Shown piece after piece: positions 44,822 to 53,481 of a DNA stretch of 64,000 nucleotides. The stretch's first letter is position 1, and each line of letters opens with the position of its first letter. The stretch is taken from NCBI RefSeq assembly GCF_012273515.2, contig NZ_CP050975.2:2604001-2668000 (forward strand). The letters run 5' to 3'. The notes below the pieces were generated by a model. It made no database searches, was not told where the DNA came from, and worked only from the letters and a program-made list of their open reading frames with translations. Made by a program: the position numbers and the translations under genes. Origin of the DNA: Streptomyces sp. RPA4-2. Its GTDB lineage: Bacteria; Actinomycetota; Actinomycetes; Streptomycetales; Streptomycetaceae.

Positions 44822-46037
44822 TCACTCCCCGGCAGGGGCGTGCTCCGCGGCCGTACGCACGTCGATCTCGCGCCAGAAGCCCGCCCTGATGGCATAGCGG
44901 TCGTGCTCGTCGATCTGGTCGTCCTTGTGCGCGAGCAGTCCGAAGCGCGCGGCGTAGCGCAGCAGCTCGCCGTCGACGCGGTGCGGGACGCGCGGGTACA
45001 TCGCGGACAGCTTCTGCAGATGGCTCTGGTCCGTCAGCCGCCCCATCCAGCGGCGCGCGAAGACCTGTCCGACCTCGTACGGGTCGCCGCCGACCGTGGT
45101 GATGTCCTCCTCCCGGTCGGCCCAGCGCTGCTCGGCGGAGGTGAGCTGGGCGAGCGTGGGCAGCGCGGCGGCCTCGGCGGACTCCGTGGTGCCCCCCGGG
45201 CGCTCGACCCACCCCTTGTCGGAGGACCAGCGCAGGGTGGCGCTGGTGGGGGCTGGACGGCCTGGACGCCGGGCGCGCGCAGTGCGGCGAGGTCCTTGGG
45301 GTGGGGACGCCCTTGGGGGCGGGAACACGCTCCTCGGCGCCGTTCTGCGACTCGGTGGCCGGGCCGTGCTCCACATCCTGGGCGGGGCGCTCGGCGGAGC
45401 CGGCGAGTGAGGAGTCGGGCAGCGGCGCGGAGAGGATCGCGGCGATCTCGGGACGCGGCGCCGGAGGTGGGGCGCAGATCCCGCCGATCTCCTTGGCCCG
45501 TACGGCCTTGGTGATCCAGGCCCGGTCCAGCACCCGCCGCTCGTCGGCCTCGGCGACCAGGTCCTCGGACTGGTTGTAGTCCCCGTCGGCGGCCTGCACG
45601 GCCCACAGGTGTACGGCGACACCGTGCTCCTTGGCGGCCATCATGCCCGGCAGCAGATCACCGTCGCCGGTCACCAGGACCACGTCCGAGCAGGCGCGGT
45701 TGCGGGCGAGTTCGGTGAGCTCGGCGTGCATGGCGGCGTCGACGCCCTTCTGCGCCCACCGCCCGTCACTGCGGGTCAGCGCGCCCAGGCGGACCGTCAC
45801 CCGCGGCATCACCCGGAGCCTGCGGTGCTCCGGCTGCGGTACGCGGTCGGGGGCGCCGTCGAACCAGTAGATACGCAGCAGGGGCCGCTCCGTGTCGGAT
45901 TCGGCACGGTCGCGCAGCCCCTGGATGAGGGCGCCGTGGTCGACGGTGATCCGGGATCTCGAGGGCTCTCCGGCCAGGAGGCTGGCGGCAGCACCGAGCA
46001 GATACCCGGCGTCCACCAGGACGATGCAGCGGTCCAC
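44822..46037 (-). pseudogene. NYN (PIN-like) domain protein gene with two single-base frameshifts
   Basis: The start (GTG at 46037, with GAGG 9 nt upstream) gives an intact NYN domain: CIVLVDAGYLLGAA, GVDAAMHAELTELA and VVLVTGDGDLLPGMMAAKEHG carry the Asp cluster of a metal-dependent RNase fold. The coding frame then changes twice. KDLAALRAPGVQAVQ is found only in a second frame, and SDKGWVERPGG...REIDVRTAAEHAPAGE only in a third. Each shift is cured by one extra C, in the run at 45298-45301 and the run at 45248-45252. The C-terminal part keeps good codon use. It is either a sequencing error in C-runs or a recent lesion. Confidence 0.78.
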
Positions 46038-46171
46038 GGGGTCCACCCTCTTTCCGGTTTCCGGGAGGTTTGCTTCGGGCTTCCTTCGAGTCTGCCCGAC
46101 GCCGCGGAGGTTAACGGCCCGAACTCGATCTTCGGCGTGGCGTATCCGGGGATAACGCTCCGACAGGGCTT

Positions 46172-46186
46172 ATTACGCACGGTAAT
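46172..46186. promoter_or_regulatory. ATTAC-n5-GTAAT palindrome
   Basis: A perfect 5-bp inverted repeat in the AT-richer part of the divergent region between the NYN gene and the small basic protein gene. Possible operator; weak evidence. Confidence 0.25.
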
Positions 46187-46266
46187 TCTCCGAAATGCAC
46201 TGCTTGTCAGGCTATGTGAATCTGGATCCGGCCCTGACCCCTCGGGCCCCACAGGAGGCAATCACC

Positions 46267-46443
46267 ATGGCCAAGAACAAGAACCGCAAGCAGGGCAGCC
46301 AGCAGGACCGCTCCTCGCAGGCCGAACGCGCGCAGGAGCAGGCGCAGCGGTCCTCGACGGAGGCGCACACGCCGATGTCACAGGCCCAGGGCAGCCCCTC
46401 GGACGTAGCCCGCAAGCACCAGAAGCGTTTCGGCCACAACTGA
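46267..46443 (+). CDS. Small hydrophilic protein
   Basis: 58 aa; ATG with CAGGAGG 8-14 nt upstream. Composition is dominated by Gln, Ser, Lys, Arg and Ala (MAKNKNRKQGSQQDRSSQAE...) with no hydrophobic core, so it is likely disordered. SPSDVARKHQKRFGHN closes it. A strong ribosome site, clean stop and perfect terminator 37 bp later support a real gene. Role unknown. Confidence 0.8.
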   Translation: MAKNKNRKQGSQQDRSSQAERAQEQAQRSSTEAHTPMSQAQGSPSDVARKHQKRFGHN

Positions 46444-46480
46444 GGCCACGCGTAAGGGCTGTTGAAGCCCAGACACACAC

Positions 46481-46514
46481 CGAGGGGCGCATCCGGTCTT
46501 GGATGCGCCCCTCG
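46481..46514. terminator. Bidirectional terminator before dnaE 3' end
   Basis: CGAGGGGCGCATCC (46481-46494) and GGATGCGCCCCTCG (46501-46514) are exact complements: a 14-bp stem with a GGTCTT loop, between convergent genes. Confidence 0.9.
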
Positions 46515-46536
46515 CGTACCTCTGTCCCCGCCGGTG

Positions 46537-49500
46537 TCAGCCCGCCAGGCAGGCCGGGCCCAACAGGACCTTCAGGTCGCCGAAGAGGGCCGGATCGGGC
46601 TTCACCCGGTGCCGGTCGAGCCGCAGGACGGTGGTCTTGCGCGGGCCCTGGAGCCTGATGCGCACCTCGCTCTCGCCCTTGTGGTGGCTGAGGATCTCAC
46701 CGAGCCTGCTGACCATCGGCGGAGTGACCTTCAGCGCCGGGATGGTGAGGATCACGGGCGCGTTGGTCCCCGCGTTGGACAGGTCCGGGACCTGCAGTTC
46801 CATCGCGACGAGGCGCGGCACGTCCTCGCGCTTGTCGAGGCGTCCCTTGACGAAGACGACCGCGTCCTCGACGAGTTGGGTGGACACCAGCTGGTACGTC
46901 GCGGGGAAGAACATGCACTCGATGGAGCCCGCGAGGTCCTCCACGGTGGCGATCGCCCAGGCGTTGCCCTGCTTGGTCATCTTGCGCTGCAGGCCGGAGA
47001 TGATGCCGCCGATGGTGACGACGGCGCCGTCCGCGTGCTCACCGCCGGTGAGCTGGGAGATGCCCGCGTCGGCCTTGTCGGACAGCACGTGCTCCAGGCC
47101 GAACAGCGGGTGGTCGGAGACGTAGAGACCGAGCATCTCCCGCTCCTGGGCGAGGAGATAGGCCTTGTCCCACTCGTCGGTCGTGAACTCGACGTCGAGT
47201 CCGAAGCCGGGCTCGCTGGTGTCCTCCTCGCCCATGCCGCCGAAGAGGTCGAACTGGCCCTCGGCCTCCTTGCGCTTGACCTGCACCACGTTGTCGATCA
47301 TCGGCTCGAACTGCGCGGTGAGGCCCTTGCGGGTGTGCCCCATGGTGTCGAACGCGCCGGCCTTGATCAGCGATTCCGTGGTGCGCTTGTTGCAGGCGAC
47401 GGCCTCGACCTTGTCGAGGTAGTCGGGGAAGGAGGCGTACTTCCCCTTGGCCTTGCGGCTCTTGATGATCGACTCGACGACGTTCGTGCCGACGTTGCGG
47501 ACGGCGGAGAGGCCGAAGAGGATCACGTCGTCGCCCTGGGCGGCGAAGTTCTGCTCCGACTCGTTGACGTTGGGCGGGAGCACCTTGATGCCCATGCGCC
47601 GGCACTCGTTGAGGTAGATCGCGGACTTGTCCTTGTCGTCCTTGACCGAGGTGAGCAGACCGGCCATGTACTCGGCCGGGAAGTTCGCCTTCAGGTAGGC
47701 GGTCCAGTACGAGACCAGGCCGTACGCGGCCGAGTGCGCCTTGTTGAACGCGTAGCCGGCGAAGGGGACCAGCACGTCCCACAGGGCCTGGATCGCCTCG
47801 TCGCTGAAGCCCTTGTCCCGGGCGCCCTTCTGGAAGAGGACGAAGTTCTTCGCCAGTTCGTCGGGCTTCTTCTTGCCCATCACGCGGCGCAGGATGTCGG
47901 CTTCGCCGAGCGAGTACCCGGCGATGATCTGGGCGGCCTTCTGCACCTGCTCCTGGTAGACGATCAGGCCGTAGGTGACGGCCAGGACCTCTTCGAGGGG
48001 CTCCTCCAGCTCCTTGTGGATCGGGGTGATCTCCTGGAGATTGTTCTTGCGGAGCGCGTAGTTCGTGTGCGAGTCCATGCCCATCGGGCCGGGACGGTAG
48101 AGCGCCGAGACGGCGGAGATGTCCTCGAAGTTGTCGGGCTTCATCAGGCGCAGCAGGGAGCGCATGGGGCCGCCGTCGAACTGGAAGACGCCGAGGGTGT
48201 CGCCGCGCTGGAGCAGTTCGAAGGTCGTCGGATCGTCGAGCGGGAGGGCCAGCAGGTCGAGGTCGATGCCCTTGTTGGACTTCACCATCTTGACGGCGTC
48301 GTCCATGATCGTCAGGTTGCGCAGGCCGAGGAAGTCCATCTTCAGCAGGCCGAGCGACTCGCACTGCGGGTAGTCCCACTGCGTGATGGTCACGCCGTCC
48401 GTGTGCCGTACCCAGACCGGGGCGTGATCGACGATGGGCTCGCTGGACATGATGACGCCGGCGGCGTGCACGCCCATCTGCCGGACCAGGCCCTCGACGC
48501 CCTTGGCGGTGTCGATGACCTTCTTCACGTCCGGCTCGTTCTCGTACATCGCCCGGATCTCGCCCGCCTCGCTGTAGCGGGGGTGCGAGGGGTCGGTGAT
48601 GCCGTTCAGGTCGATGCCCTTGCCGAGGACGTCGGCGGGCATCGCCTTGGTGAGCCGGTCCCCCATGGCGTACGGGTAGCCCAGCACGCGCGCGGAGTCC
48701 TTGATGGCGTTCTTCGCCTTGATCTTGCCGTACGTGCCGATCATGGCGACCTTGTCCGAGCCGTACTTCTCGGTCACATACCTGATCACCTCGACGCGCC
48801 GACGCTCGTCGAAGTCGATGTCGACGTCGGGCATGGAGACGCGCTCGGGGTTGAGGAACCGCTCGAAGATCAGACCGTGCGGGATCGGGTCGAGGTCGGT
48901 GATGCCCATGGCGTACGCGACGATCGAGCCGGCGGCGGAGCCACGGCCGGGGCCCACCGCGATGCCCTGCTTCTTGGCCCACATGATGAAGTCGGCGACG
49001 ACGAGGAAGTACCCCGGGAACCCCATCTGGATGATGACGTCCATCTCGTACTCGGCCTGCTTCTGGCGGTCCTCGGGGACGCCGCCGGGGAAGCGGCGCT
49101 CCATGCCGAGGCGCACCTCCTCCTGGAACCAGGTGACCTCGGTGAAGCCGTCCGGGATGTCGAACTTCGGCATGAGGTTCTTCTCGACGAACATGCCGGT
49201 GGTGTCGATCTGCTCGGCCACCAGGAGGGTGTTGGCGCAGCCCTCCTGCCAGGCGTCCGAGGAGTCGACCGCGTACATCTCGTCCGTCGACTTCAGGTAG
49301 TAGCCGGTGCCGTCGAAGCGGAAGCGGTCCGGGTCGGAGAGGTTCTTGCCGGTCTGGATGCAGAGCAGGGCGTCGTGCGCGGTCGCCTCGTGCGCGTACG
49401 TGTAGTGCGAGTCGTTCGTCACCAGGGGCGGGATGCCGAGCTTCTTGCCGATCTCCAGGAGGCCGTCACGGACCCGGCGCTCGATCTCGATGCCGTGGTC

Positions 49501-50076
49501 CATCAGCTCCAGGAAGTAGCGCTCCTTGCCGAAGATGTCCTGGTACTCGGCGGCCGCTTTCAGTGCCTCGTCGAACTGGCCGAGGCGCAGCCGGGTCTGG
49601 AGCTCGCCCGAGGGGCAGCCGGTGGAGGCGATGAGCCCCTCGGACCACTGGGAGATGGTCTCCTTGTCCATCCGGGGCCACTTCTGGAGCCAGCCCTCGG
49701 CGTACGCGTCCGAGGAGAGCTTGAAGAGGTTGTGCAGTCCCGTCCGGTTCGCCGCCCAGATCGTCTTGTGGGTGTAACCACCCGAACCGGACACGTCGTC
49801 GCGCTTCTGGTGCGGCTGGCCCCACTGGATCTTGCGCTTGTTGCGCCGGGACTCCGGGGCGACGTACGCCTCGATGCCGATGATCGGCGTGACGCCCGCC
49901 TTCTTGGCCGTGTGGAAGAAGTCGTACGCCCCGTGCAGGTTGCCGTGGTCGCTCATGGCGATGTGTGTCATGCCCATCTCATTGCAGGCATCGAACATGT
50001 CCTTGAGCCGCGCGGCACCGTCCAGCAGCGAGTACTGGGTGTGGACGTGCAGGTGCGTGAACGGCGGCTTCGACAC
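46537..50076 (-). CDS. dnaE: DNA polymerase III subunit alpha
   Basis: 1179 aa from a GTG with GGAGG 8 nt upstream (SKPPFTHLHVHTQYSLLDGAARLKD). The PHP domain carries HLHVHTQYS and SDHGNLHG. The polymerase palm has GPGRGSAAGS and PDVDIDFDERRR with the catalytic Asp residues. The helix-hairpin-helix, OB-fold (VTIGGIISGLQRKMTKQGNAWA) and C-terminal domain follow. No intein and no truncation. This is the replicative polymerase of actinobacteria (DnaE1 type). Confidence 0.98.
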   Translation of the reverse strand: MSKPPFTHLHVHTQYSLLDGAARLKDMFDACNEMGMTHIAMSDHGNLHGAYDFFHTAKKAGVTPIIGIEAYVAPESRRNKRKIQWGQPHQKRDDVSGSGGYTHKTIWAANRTGLHNLFKLSSDAYAEGWLQKWPRMDKETISQWSEGLIASTGCPSGELQTRLRLGQFDEALKAAAEYQDIFGKERYFLELMDHGIEIERRVRDGLLEIGKKLGIPPLVTNDSHYTYAHEATAHDALLCIQTGKNLSDPDRFRFDGTGYYLKSTDEMYAVDSSDAWQEGCANTLLVAEQIDTTGMFVEKNLMPKFDIPDGFTEVTWFQEEVRLGMERRFPGGVPEDRQKQAEYEMDVIIQMGFPGYFLVVADFIMWAKKQGIAVGPGRGSAAGSIVAYAMGITDLDPIPHGLIFERFLNPERVSMPDVDIDFDERRRVEVIRYVTEKYGSDKVAMIGTYGKIKAKNAIKDSARVLGYPYAMGDRLTKAMPADVLGKGIDLNGITDPSHPRYSEAGEIRAMYENEPDVKKVIDTAKGVEGLVRQMGVHAAGVIMSSEPIVDHAPVWVRHTDGVTITQWDYPQCESLGLLKMDFLGLRNLTIMDDAVKMVKSNKGIDLDLLALPLDDPTTFELLQRGDTLGVFQFDGGPMRSLLRLMKPDNFEDISAVSALYRPGPMGMDSHTNYALRKNNLQEITPIHKELEEPLEEVLAVTYGLIVYQEQVQKAAQIIAGYSLGEADILRRVMGKKKPDELAKNFVLFQKGARDKGFSDEAIQALWDVLVPFAGYAFNKAHSAAYGLVSYWTAYLKANFPAEYMAGLLTSVKDDKDKSAIYLNECRRMGIKVLPPNVNESEQNFAAQGDDVILFGLSAVRNVGTNVVESIIKSRKAKGKYASFPDYLDKVEAVACNKRTTESLIKAGAFDTMGHTRKGLTAQFEPMIDNVVQVKRKEAEGQFDLFGGMGEEDTSEPGFGLDVEFTTDEWDKAYLLAQEREMLGLYVSDHPLFGLEHVLSDKADAGISQLTGGEHADGAVVTIGGIISGLQRKMTKQGNAWAIATVEDLAGSIECMFFPATYQLVSTQLVEDAVVFVKGRLDKREDVPRLVAMELQVPDLSNAGTNAPVILTIPALKVTPPMVSRLGEILSHHKGESEVRIRLQGPRKTTVLRLDRHRVKPDPALFGDLKVLLGPACLAG

Positions 50077-50357
50077 GGTTTCGGCCTCCAAGAAGAACGA
50101 TCGGCGACAGTCTGGGGGGACAGCGTCGAAGTCTATGACGCGCGACCGACAGCTGAGATGAACACTGCGACGCGAGGCGCCGCGAGGCGGTGGTGGCCGG
50201 GTGACGCGCGGCCGGATCGGCCGTACCTTCGTGCGGGGAACGCGGGCACTCCCGCGTACCTTCGTCCGTTGGGAGGACGAAGACGTCCGTCCCGGGTGGA
50301 CGGCCCTGTCGTCCTTCCCTCATGTCACGCACCACCTGCACCAGGAGGCACCCAGCG

Positions 50358-51686
50358 ATGTCGGTCCCGCAGCTCAGCGCCGAGCAACGCGGCGAGCAGA
50401 TCCTCGCCGTCTTCGACACCGCCTTCGGCGAGCTCCTGGCCGCCGACCCGGCCGCGTTCCGCGTGAAGTTCCGCAAGATGGCGGCCTCCGCCTTCGCGTT
50501 CTACCGGGGCACGGCGGGGCTCTTCTACCACGACCTCGAGGCCGACCGGCGGGGCGGCCCGTACCTGGACGAGCGGACCTCCCGGGTGTGGATCCACGGC
50601 GACCTGCACGCGGAGAACTTCGGCACGTACATGGACGCCCAGGGCCGCCTGATCTTCAACGTGAACGACTTCGACGAGGCGTACGTCGGCCCCTTCACCT
50701 GGGACCTCAAGCGCTTCGCCGCCTCCGTGGCCCTCATCGGCTACGCCAAGGCGCTCAGTGACGACCAGATCACCGAGCTGGTCACGGTGTACGCGACCGC
50801 CTACCGCGAGCGCATCCACTCCCTCGCCACCGGCGCCAAGAGCGACGAGGTGCCGCCCTTCACGCTGGACACCGCCGAGGGACCGCTGCTGGACGCGCTG
50901 CGCGACGCCCGCTCGCTGACCCGCTTCGGGCTGCTCGACTCGATGACCGAGATCCGTGACTTCGAGCGCCGCTTCGCCCCCGGCGGCGGCTCCATCGAGC
51001 TGGACGCGGCCACCCGCTACAAGGTGCTCGCCGCCTTCGACGGCTACCTGGAGACGCTCCCCGAGTCCTCGCTCGCCCGCCCGGACTCGTACCGCGTGAA
51101 GGACGTCGTCGGCCGCCGCGGCATCGGCATCGGCTCGGCCGGTCTGCCCTCGTACAACATCCTGCTGGAGGGCAACAGCGACGCGCTGGAGAACGACGTC
51201 GTGATCTACATCAAGCAGGCCCAGACCCCGGCCGTCTCCCGGCACATCACGGACTCCTCGATCCGCGACTACTTCCAGCACGAGGGCCACCGCACGGTGA
51301 TCTCCCAGCGCGCGCTGCAGGCACACGCCGACCCGTGGCTGGGCTGGACCGAGCTGGACGGCGCGGGCCAGCTCGTCGCCGAGGTCTCGCCCTACGCGGT
51401 GGACCTGGACTGGAGCGACATCGACGACCCGGAGGAGATCGCCTCGGTCGTCGCGGACCTCGGCCGGGCCACGGCCGCGATGCACGCGGCGGCCGACGAC
51501 GAGAGCGGCCACTCGGAGCTGGTGCCGTTCTCCACCGAGCGGGCCATCGACGCGGCGATCGCGGCCGACGAGGAGGGCTTCCCCGCCCTGCTGGTCGACT
51601 TCGCGCACAGCTACGGCGCCCGCGCGCGCGGCGACCACCAGATCTTCGTGGACCTGTTCCGCAACGGCCGGATCCCCGGCCTGTAG
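50358..51686 (+). CDS. DUF2252 family protein
   Basis: 442 aa; AGGAGG 9 nt before ATG. FYRGTAGLFYHDLE, VWIHGDLHAENFGTYMDAQGRLIFNVNDFDEAYVGPFTWDLKRFAAS hold the HGDxHxxNFG and NDFD motifs, which resemble the catalytic loop and metal-binding Asp of kinase-like phosphotransferases. KQAQTPAVSRHITDSSIRDYFQHEGHRTVISQRALQAHADPWLGW is the C-lobe signature. The substrate is unknown. It is probably a small-molecule kinase by fold. Confidence 0.88.
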   Translation: MSVPQLSAEQRGEQILAVFDTAFGELLAADPAAFRVKFRKMAASAFAFYRGTAGLFYHDLEADRRGGPYLDERTSRVWIHGDLHAENFGTYMDAQGRLIFNVNDFDEAYVGPFTWDLKRFAASVALIGYAKALSDDQITELVTVYATAYRERIHSLATGAKSDEVPPFTLDTAEGPLLDALRDARSLTRFGLLDSMTEIRDFERRFAPGGGSIELDAATRYKVLAAFDGYLETLPESSLARPDSYRVKDVVGRRGIGIGSAGLPSYNILLEGNSDALENDVVIYIKQAQTPAVSRHITDSSIRDYFQHEGHRTVISQRALQAHADPWLGWTELDGAGQLVAEVSPYAVDLDWSDIDDPEEIASVVADLGRATAAMHAAADDESGHSELVPFSTERAIDAAIAADEEGFPALLVDFAHSYGARARGDHQIFVDLFRNGRIPGL

Positions 51687-51710
51687 GCACGCCGGACGAC
51701 GGACTCACAA

Positions 51711-51757
51711 CGCTCCCGTAACACATAGGAACCCTTTAGGGGGCTCTTACGGGAGCG
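51711..51757. terminator. Large inverted repeat after the DUF2252 gene
   Basis: CGCTCCCGTAA (51711-51721) and TTACGGGAGCG (51747-51757) are exact 11-bp complements around 25 bases that hold a smaller CCCT-TT-AGGG stem. It starts 25 bp past the DUF2252 stop and ends 21 bp before the next gene. It may be a terminator or an operator of that gene. Confidence 0.5.
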
Positions 51758-51778
51758 CGTGCGACACTCGGCTCCGCT

Positions 51779-52459
51779 ATGCACATATCCGGGACCCAGC
51801 TCAGAGCCGTGCGCGCGGCACTGTTCACGGCTGTCGTCGTGACGCTCTCCGCCGCGTCGCACGTGCTGCTGTCCCGGGTCGCGCTGCCGCTGGGCACCGT
51901 GGCCGCGATCACCGCCGCCGTCTTCGTCATCGCGTACGCGCTGGCGGGCCGCGAGCGCGGCTTCGGGCGCATCGCGGCCCTGCTCATCCCGCTGGAGCTG
52001 GCCGCCGACACGGTGTTCACCACGGGCCAGCACGTCTGTTACGGCAGGTCCGGCGGCCCGGTCGCGGGCCCGCTGCGCGCCATCGGCCTCGACGTGCTGT
52101 GCGGCGGCAGCGTGGGCGCCCCACTGGCCCGTGTGACCGGCGGCGGCGACCGCGCCGCCACCCTGCTCGTGCACACCGACCCGGCCGCCGCCTGGCTGCT
52201 GCTCGCCGCGCACGTCGGCGTCGGGCTCCTCGCCGCCGCCTGGCTGCGCCGCGGCGAACGGGCCCTGGACCAGCTGCTGCGCGCCGTCGCCGCGTCCACC
52301 TTCCGGCCGCTGCTGATCGCGGTCGCCGCGGTGACCGTACGACTGACCCCGGTACGCCGGCTCCCGCGCCCCGCGCGCCGGAGCGCCCCTGCCCGTACGC
52401 GCCTGTTCGTGCACTCACTGGGACGGCGTGGCCCGCCCCGCTCGGCCGCTCTCGCCTGA
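51779..52459 (+). CDS. Four-helix membrane protein of unknown function
   Basis: 226 aa; ATG right after a purine-poor leader, no ribosome site seen. Hydrophobic segments lie at about 10-32, 38-55, 65-80 and 132-150, and the C-terminal 60 residues are very basic and Pro-rich. A long loop with CYGRSGGPVAGPLRAIGLDVLCGG and LVHTDPAAAW lies between helices 3 and 4. I do not recognise the family. It is followed by a DsbA-like gene, so it may handle redox or envelope work. Confidence 0.75.
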   Translation: MHISGTQLRAVRAALFTAVVVTLSAASHVLLSRVALPLGTVAAITAAVFVIAYALAGRERGFGRIAALLIPLELAADTVFTTGQHVCYGRSGGPVAGPLRAIGLDVLCGGSVGAPLARVTGGGDRAATLLVHTDPAAAWLLLAAHVGVGLLAAAWLRRGERALDQLLRAVAASTFRPLLIAVAAVTVRLTPVRRLPRPARRSAPARTRLFVHSLGRRGPPRSAALA

Positions 52460-52538
52460 GCGACAGCGCCTGAGCACCAGCGGTCCCCCTTACGTATCCC
52501 GCGTACGACGAGTACGCGCCCCCATGGAGATCACCAAC

Positions 52539-53351
52539 ATGAGCAAGCGGAACAGCCAGTCGGCCAAGTCGGCGGCGCGCGAGAAGCTGCGTATCGAGCG
52601 CGAGCGCCAGGCCAAGCGGGACAGGATCAAGCGCCAGGTCATCGTGGCCGGCGGCATCGTCGCCGTCCTCGCGATAGCGGGCGGCGTCGGCTACGCGGTC
52701 GTGCAGAACAACAAGCCCGGGTACTGGGAGGCCGCCAAGGACGACAAGCTCGTCAAGCCGGCCAACACCACCGGCGCCGACGGCACCACCGTCGTGCTCG
52801 GCAAGAGCACCGCCAAGAAGACCCTGGTGATGTACGAGGACCCGCGCTGCCCGATCTGCGCCCAGTTCGAGCAGACCGTCGGCAGCACCGTCAAGAAGGA
52901 CTACGACGACGGCAAGTTCAAGATCGAGTACGTCGGCGCCACGTTCATCGACAACGGCAGCCCCGGCGAGGGCTCGAAGAACGCCCTCAGCGCCATGGGC
53001 GCCGCACTGAACGTGAGCCCCGAGGCCTTCCTCGAGTACAAGACCGCGCTGTACTCGGCGAAGTACCACCCGGAGGAGACGGACGACAAGTTCAAGAGCG
53101 ACGACTACCTGATCAAGGTCGCGGACACGGTCTCCGCCCTCAAGGGCAACGCGGCCTTCGAGAAGGCCGTGAAGGACGGCACCTACGACAAGTGGGCGCT
53201 CGACATGTCCGCGAAGTTCAACAAGAGCGGCGTGCAGGGCACTCCGACCCTGAAGATGGACGGCAAGACGCTGACGGGCTCCGACGGCAAGAACGCGCCG
53301 ATGACCGTCGCCGACTTCACGACGGCGATCGGCAAGGCCCTCGCCGCCTGA
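52539..53351 (+). CDS. DsbA-family thioredoxin-fold protein, membrane-anchored (second copy)
   Basis: 270 aa from the ATG at 52539 (GGAGA upstream); an ATG at 52524 is 5 residues longer. It has a basic start, one membrane anchor (about 34-54), then an extracellular DsbA fold with the redox motif CPIC (in MYEDPRCPICAQFEQ). VQGTPTLKMDGK supplies the cis-Pro. It is related to, but clearly different from, the copy next to lgt. It stands directly before phoD, whose product is exported. A GCGTAC-n5-GTACGC palindrome lies at 52501-52517. Confidence 0.9.
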   Translation: MSKRNSQSAKSAAREKLRIERERQAKRDRIKRQVIVAGGIVAVLAIAGGVGYAVVQNNKPGYWEAAKDDKLVKPANTTGADGTTVVLGKSTAKKTLVMYEDPRCPICAQFEQTVGSTVKKDYDDGKFKIEYVGATFIDNGSPGEGSKNALSAMGAALNVSPEAFLEYKTALYSAKYHPEETDDKFKSDDYLIKVADTVSALKGNAAFEKAVKDGTYDKWALDMSAKFNKSGVQGTPTLKMDGKTLTGSDGKNAPMTVADFTTAIGKALAA

Positions 53352-53420
53352 CCTCTCGGGCCGTTCCGGAGCACCGCCCGCGGCGGTGGAGCCGGGCCGA
53401 AATTGTCCAACAGCCGAAGA

Positions 53421-53447
53421 GCGGGCGAACTTTCCCGGTTCGCCCGC
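53421..53447 (+). terminator. Terminator of the DsbA-like gene
   Basis: GCGGGCGAAC (53421-53430) and GTTCGCCCGC (53438-53447) form a 10-bp stem with a TTTCCCG loop, followed by CCTTTGTCTG. It lies between this gene and phoD on the same strand. Confidence 0.75.
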
Positions 53448-53481
53448 CCTTTGTCTGTACCGGTCGGTAACCTGACCGCTC

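Noticed and set aside
46462..50466. 1334-codon plus-strand frame opposite dnaE
   Set aside because: Antisense shadow of dnaE, with no family similarity.
53352..53481. PHO boxes (GTTCACC direct repeats, 11-bp period) before phoD
   Set aside because: Only single GTTCGCC-like elements exist, and these are one arm of a terminator hairpin. Spacing and repetition do not fit.
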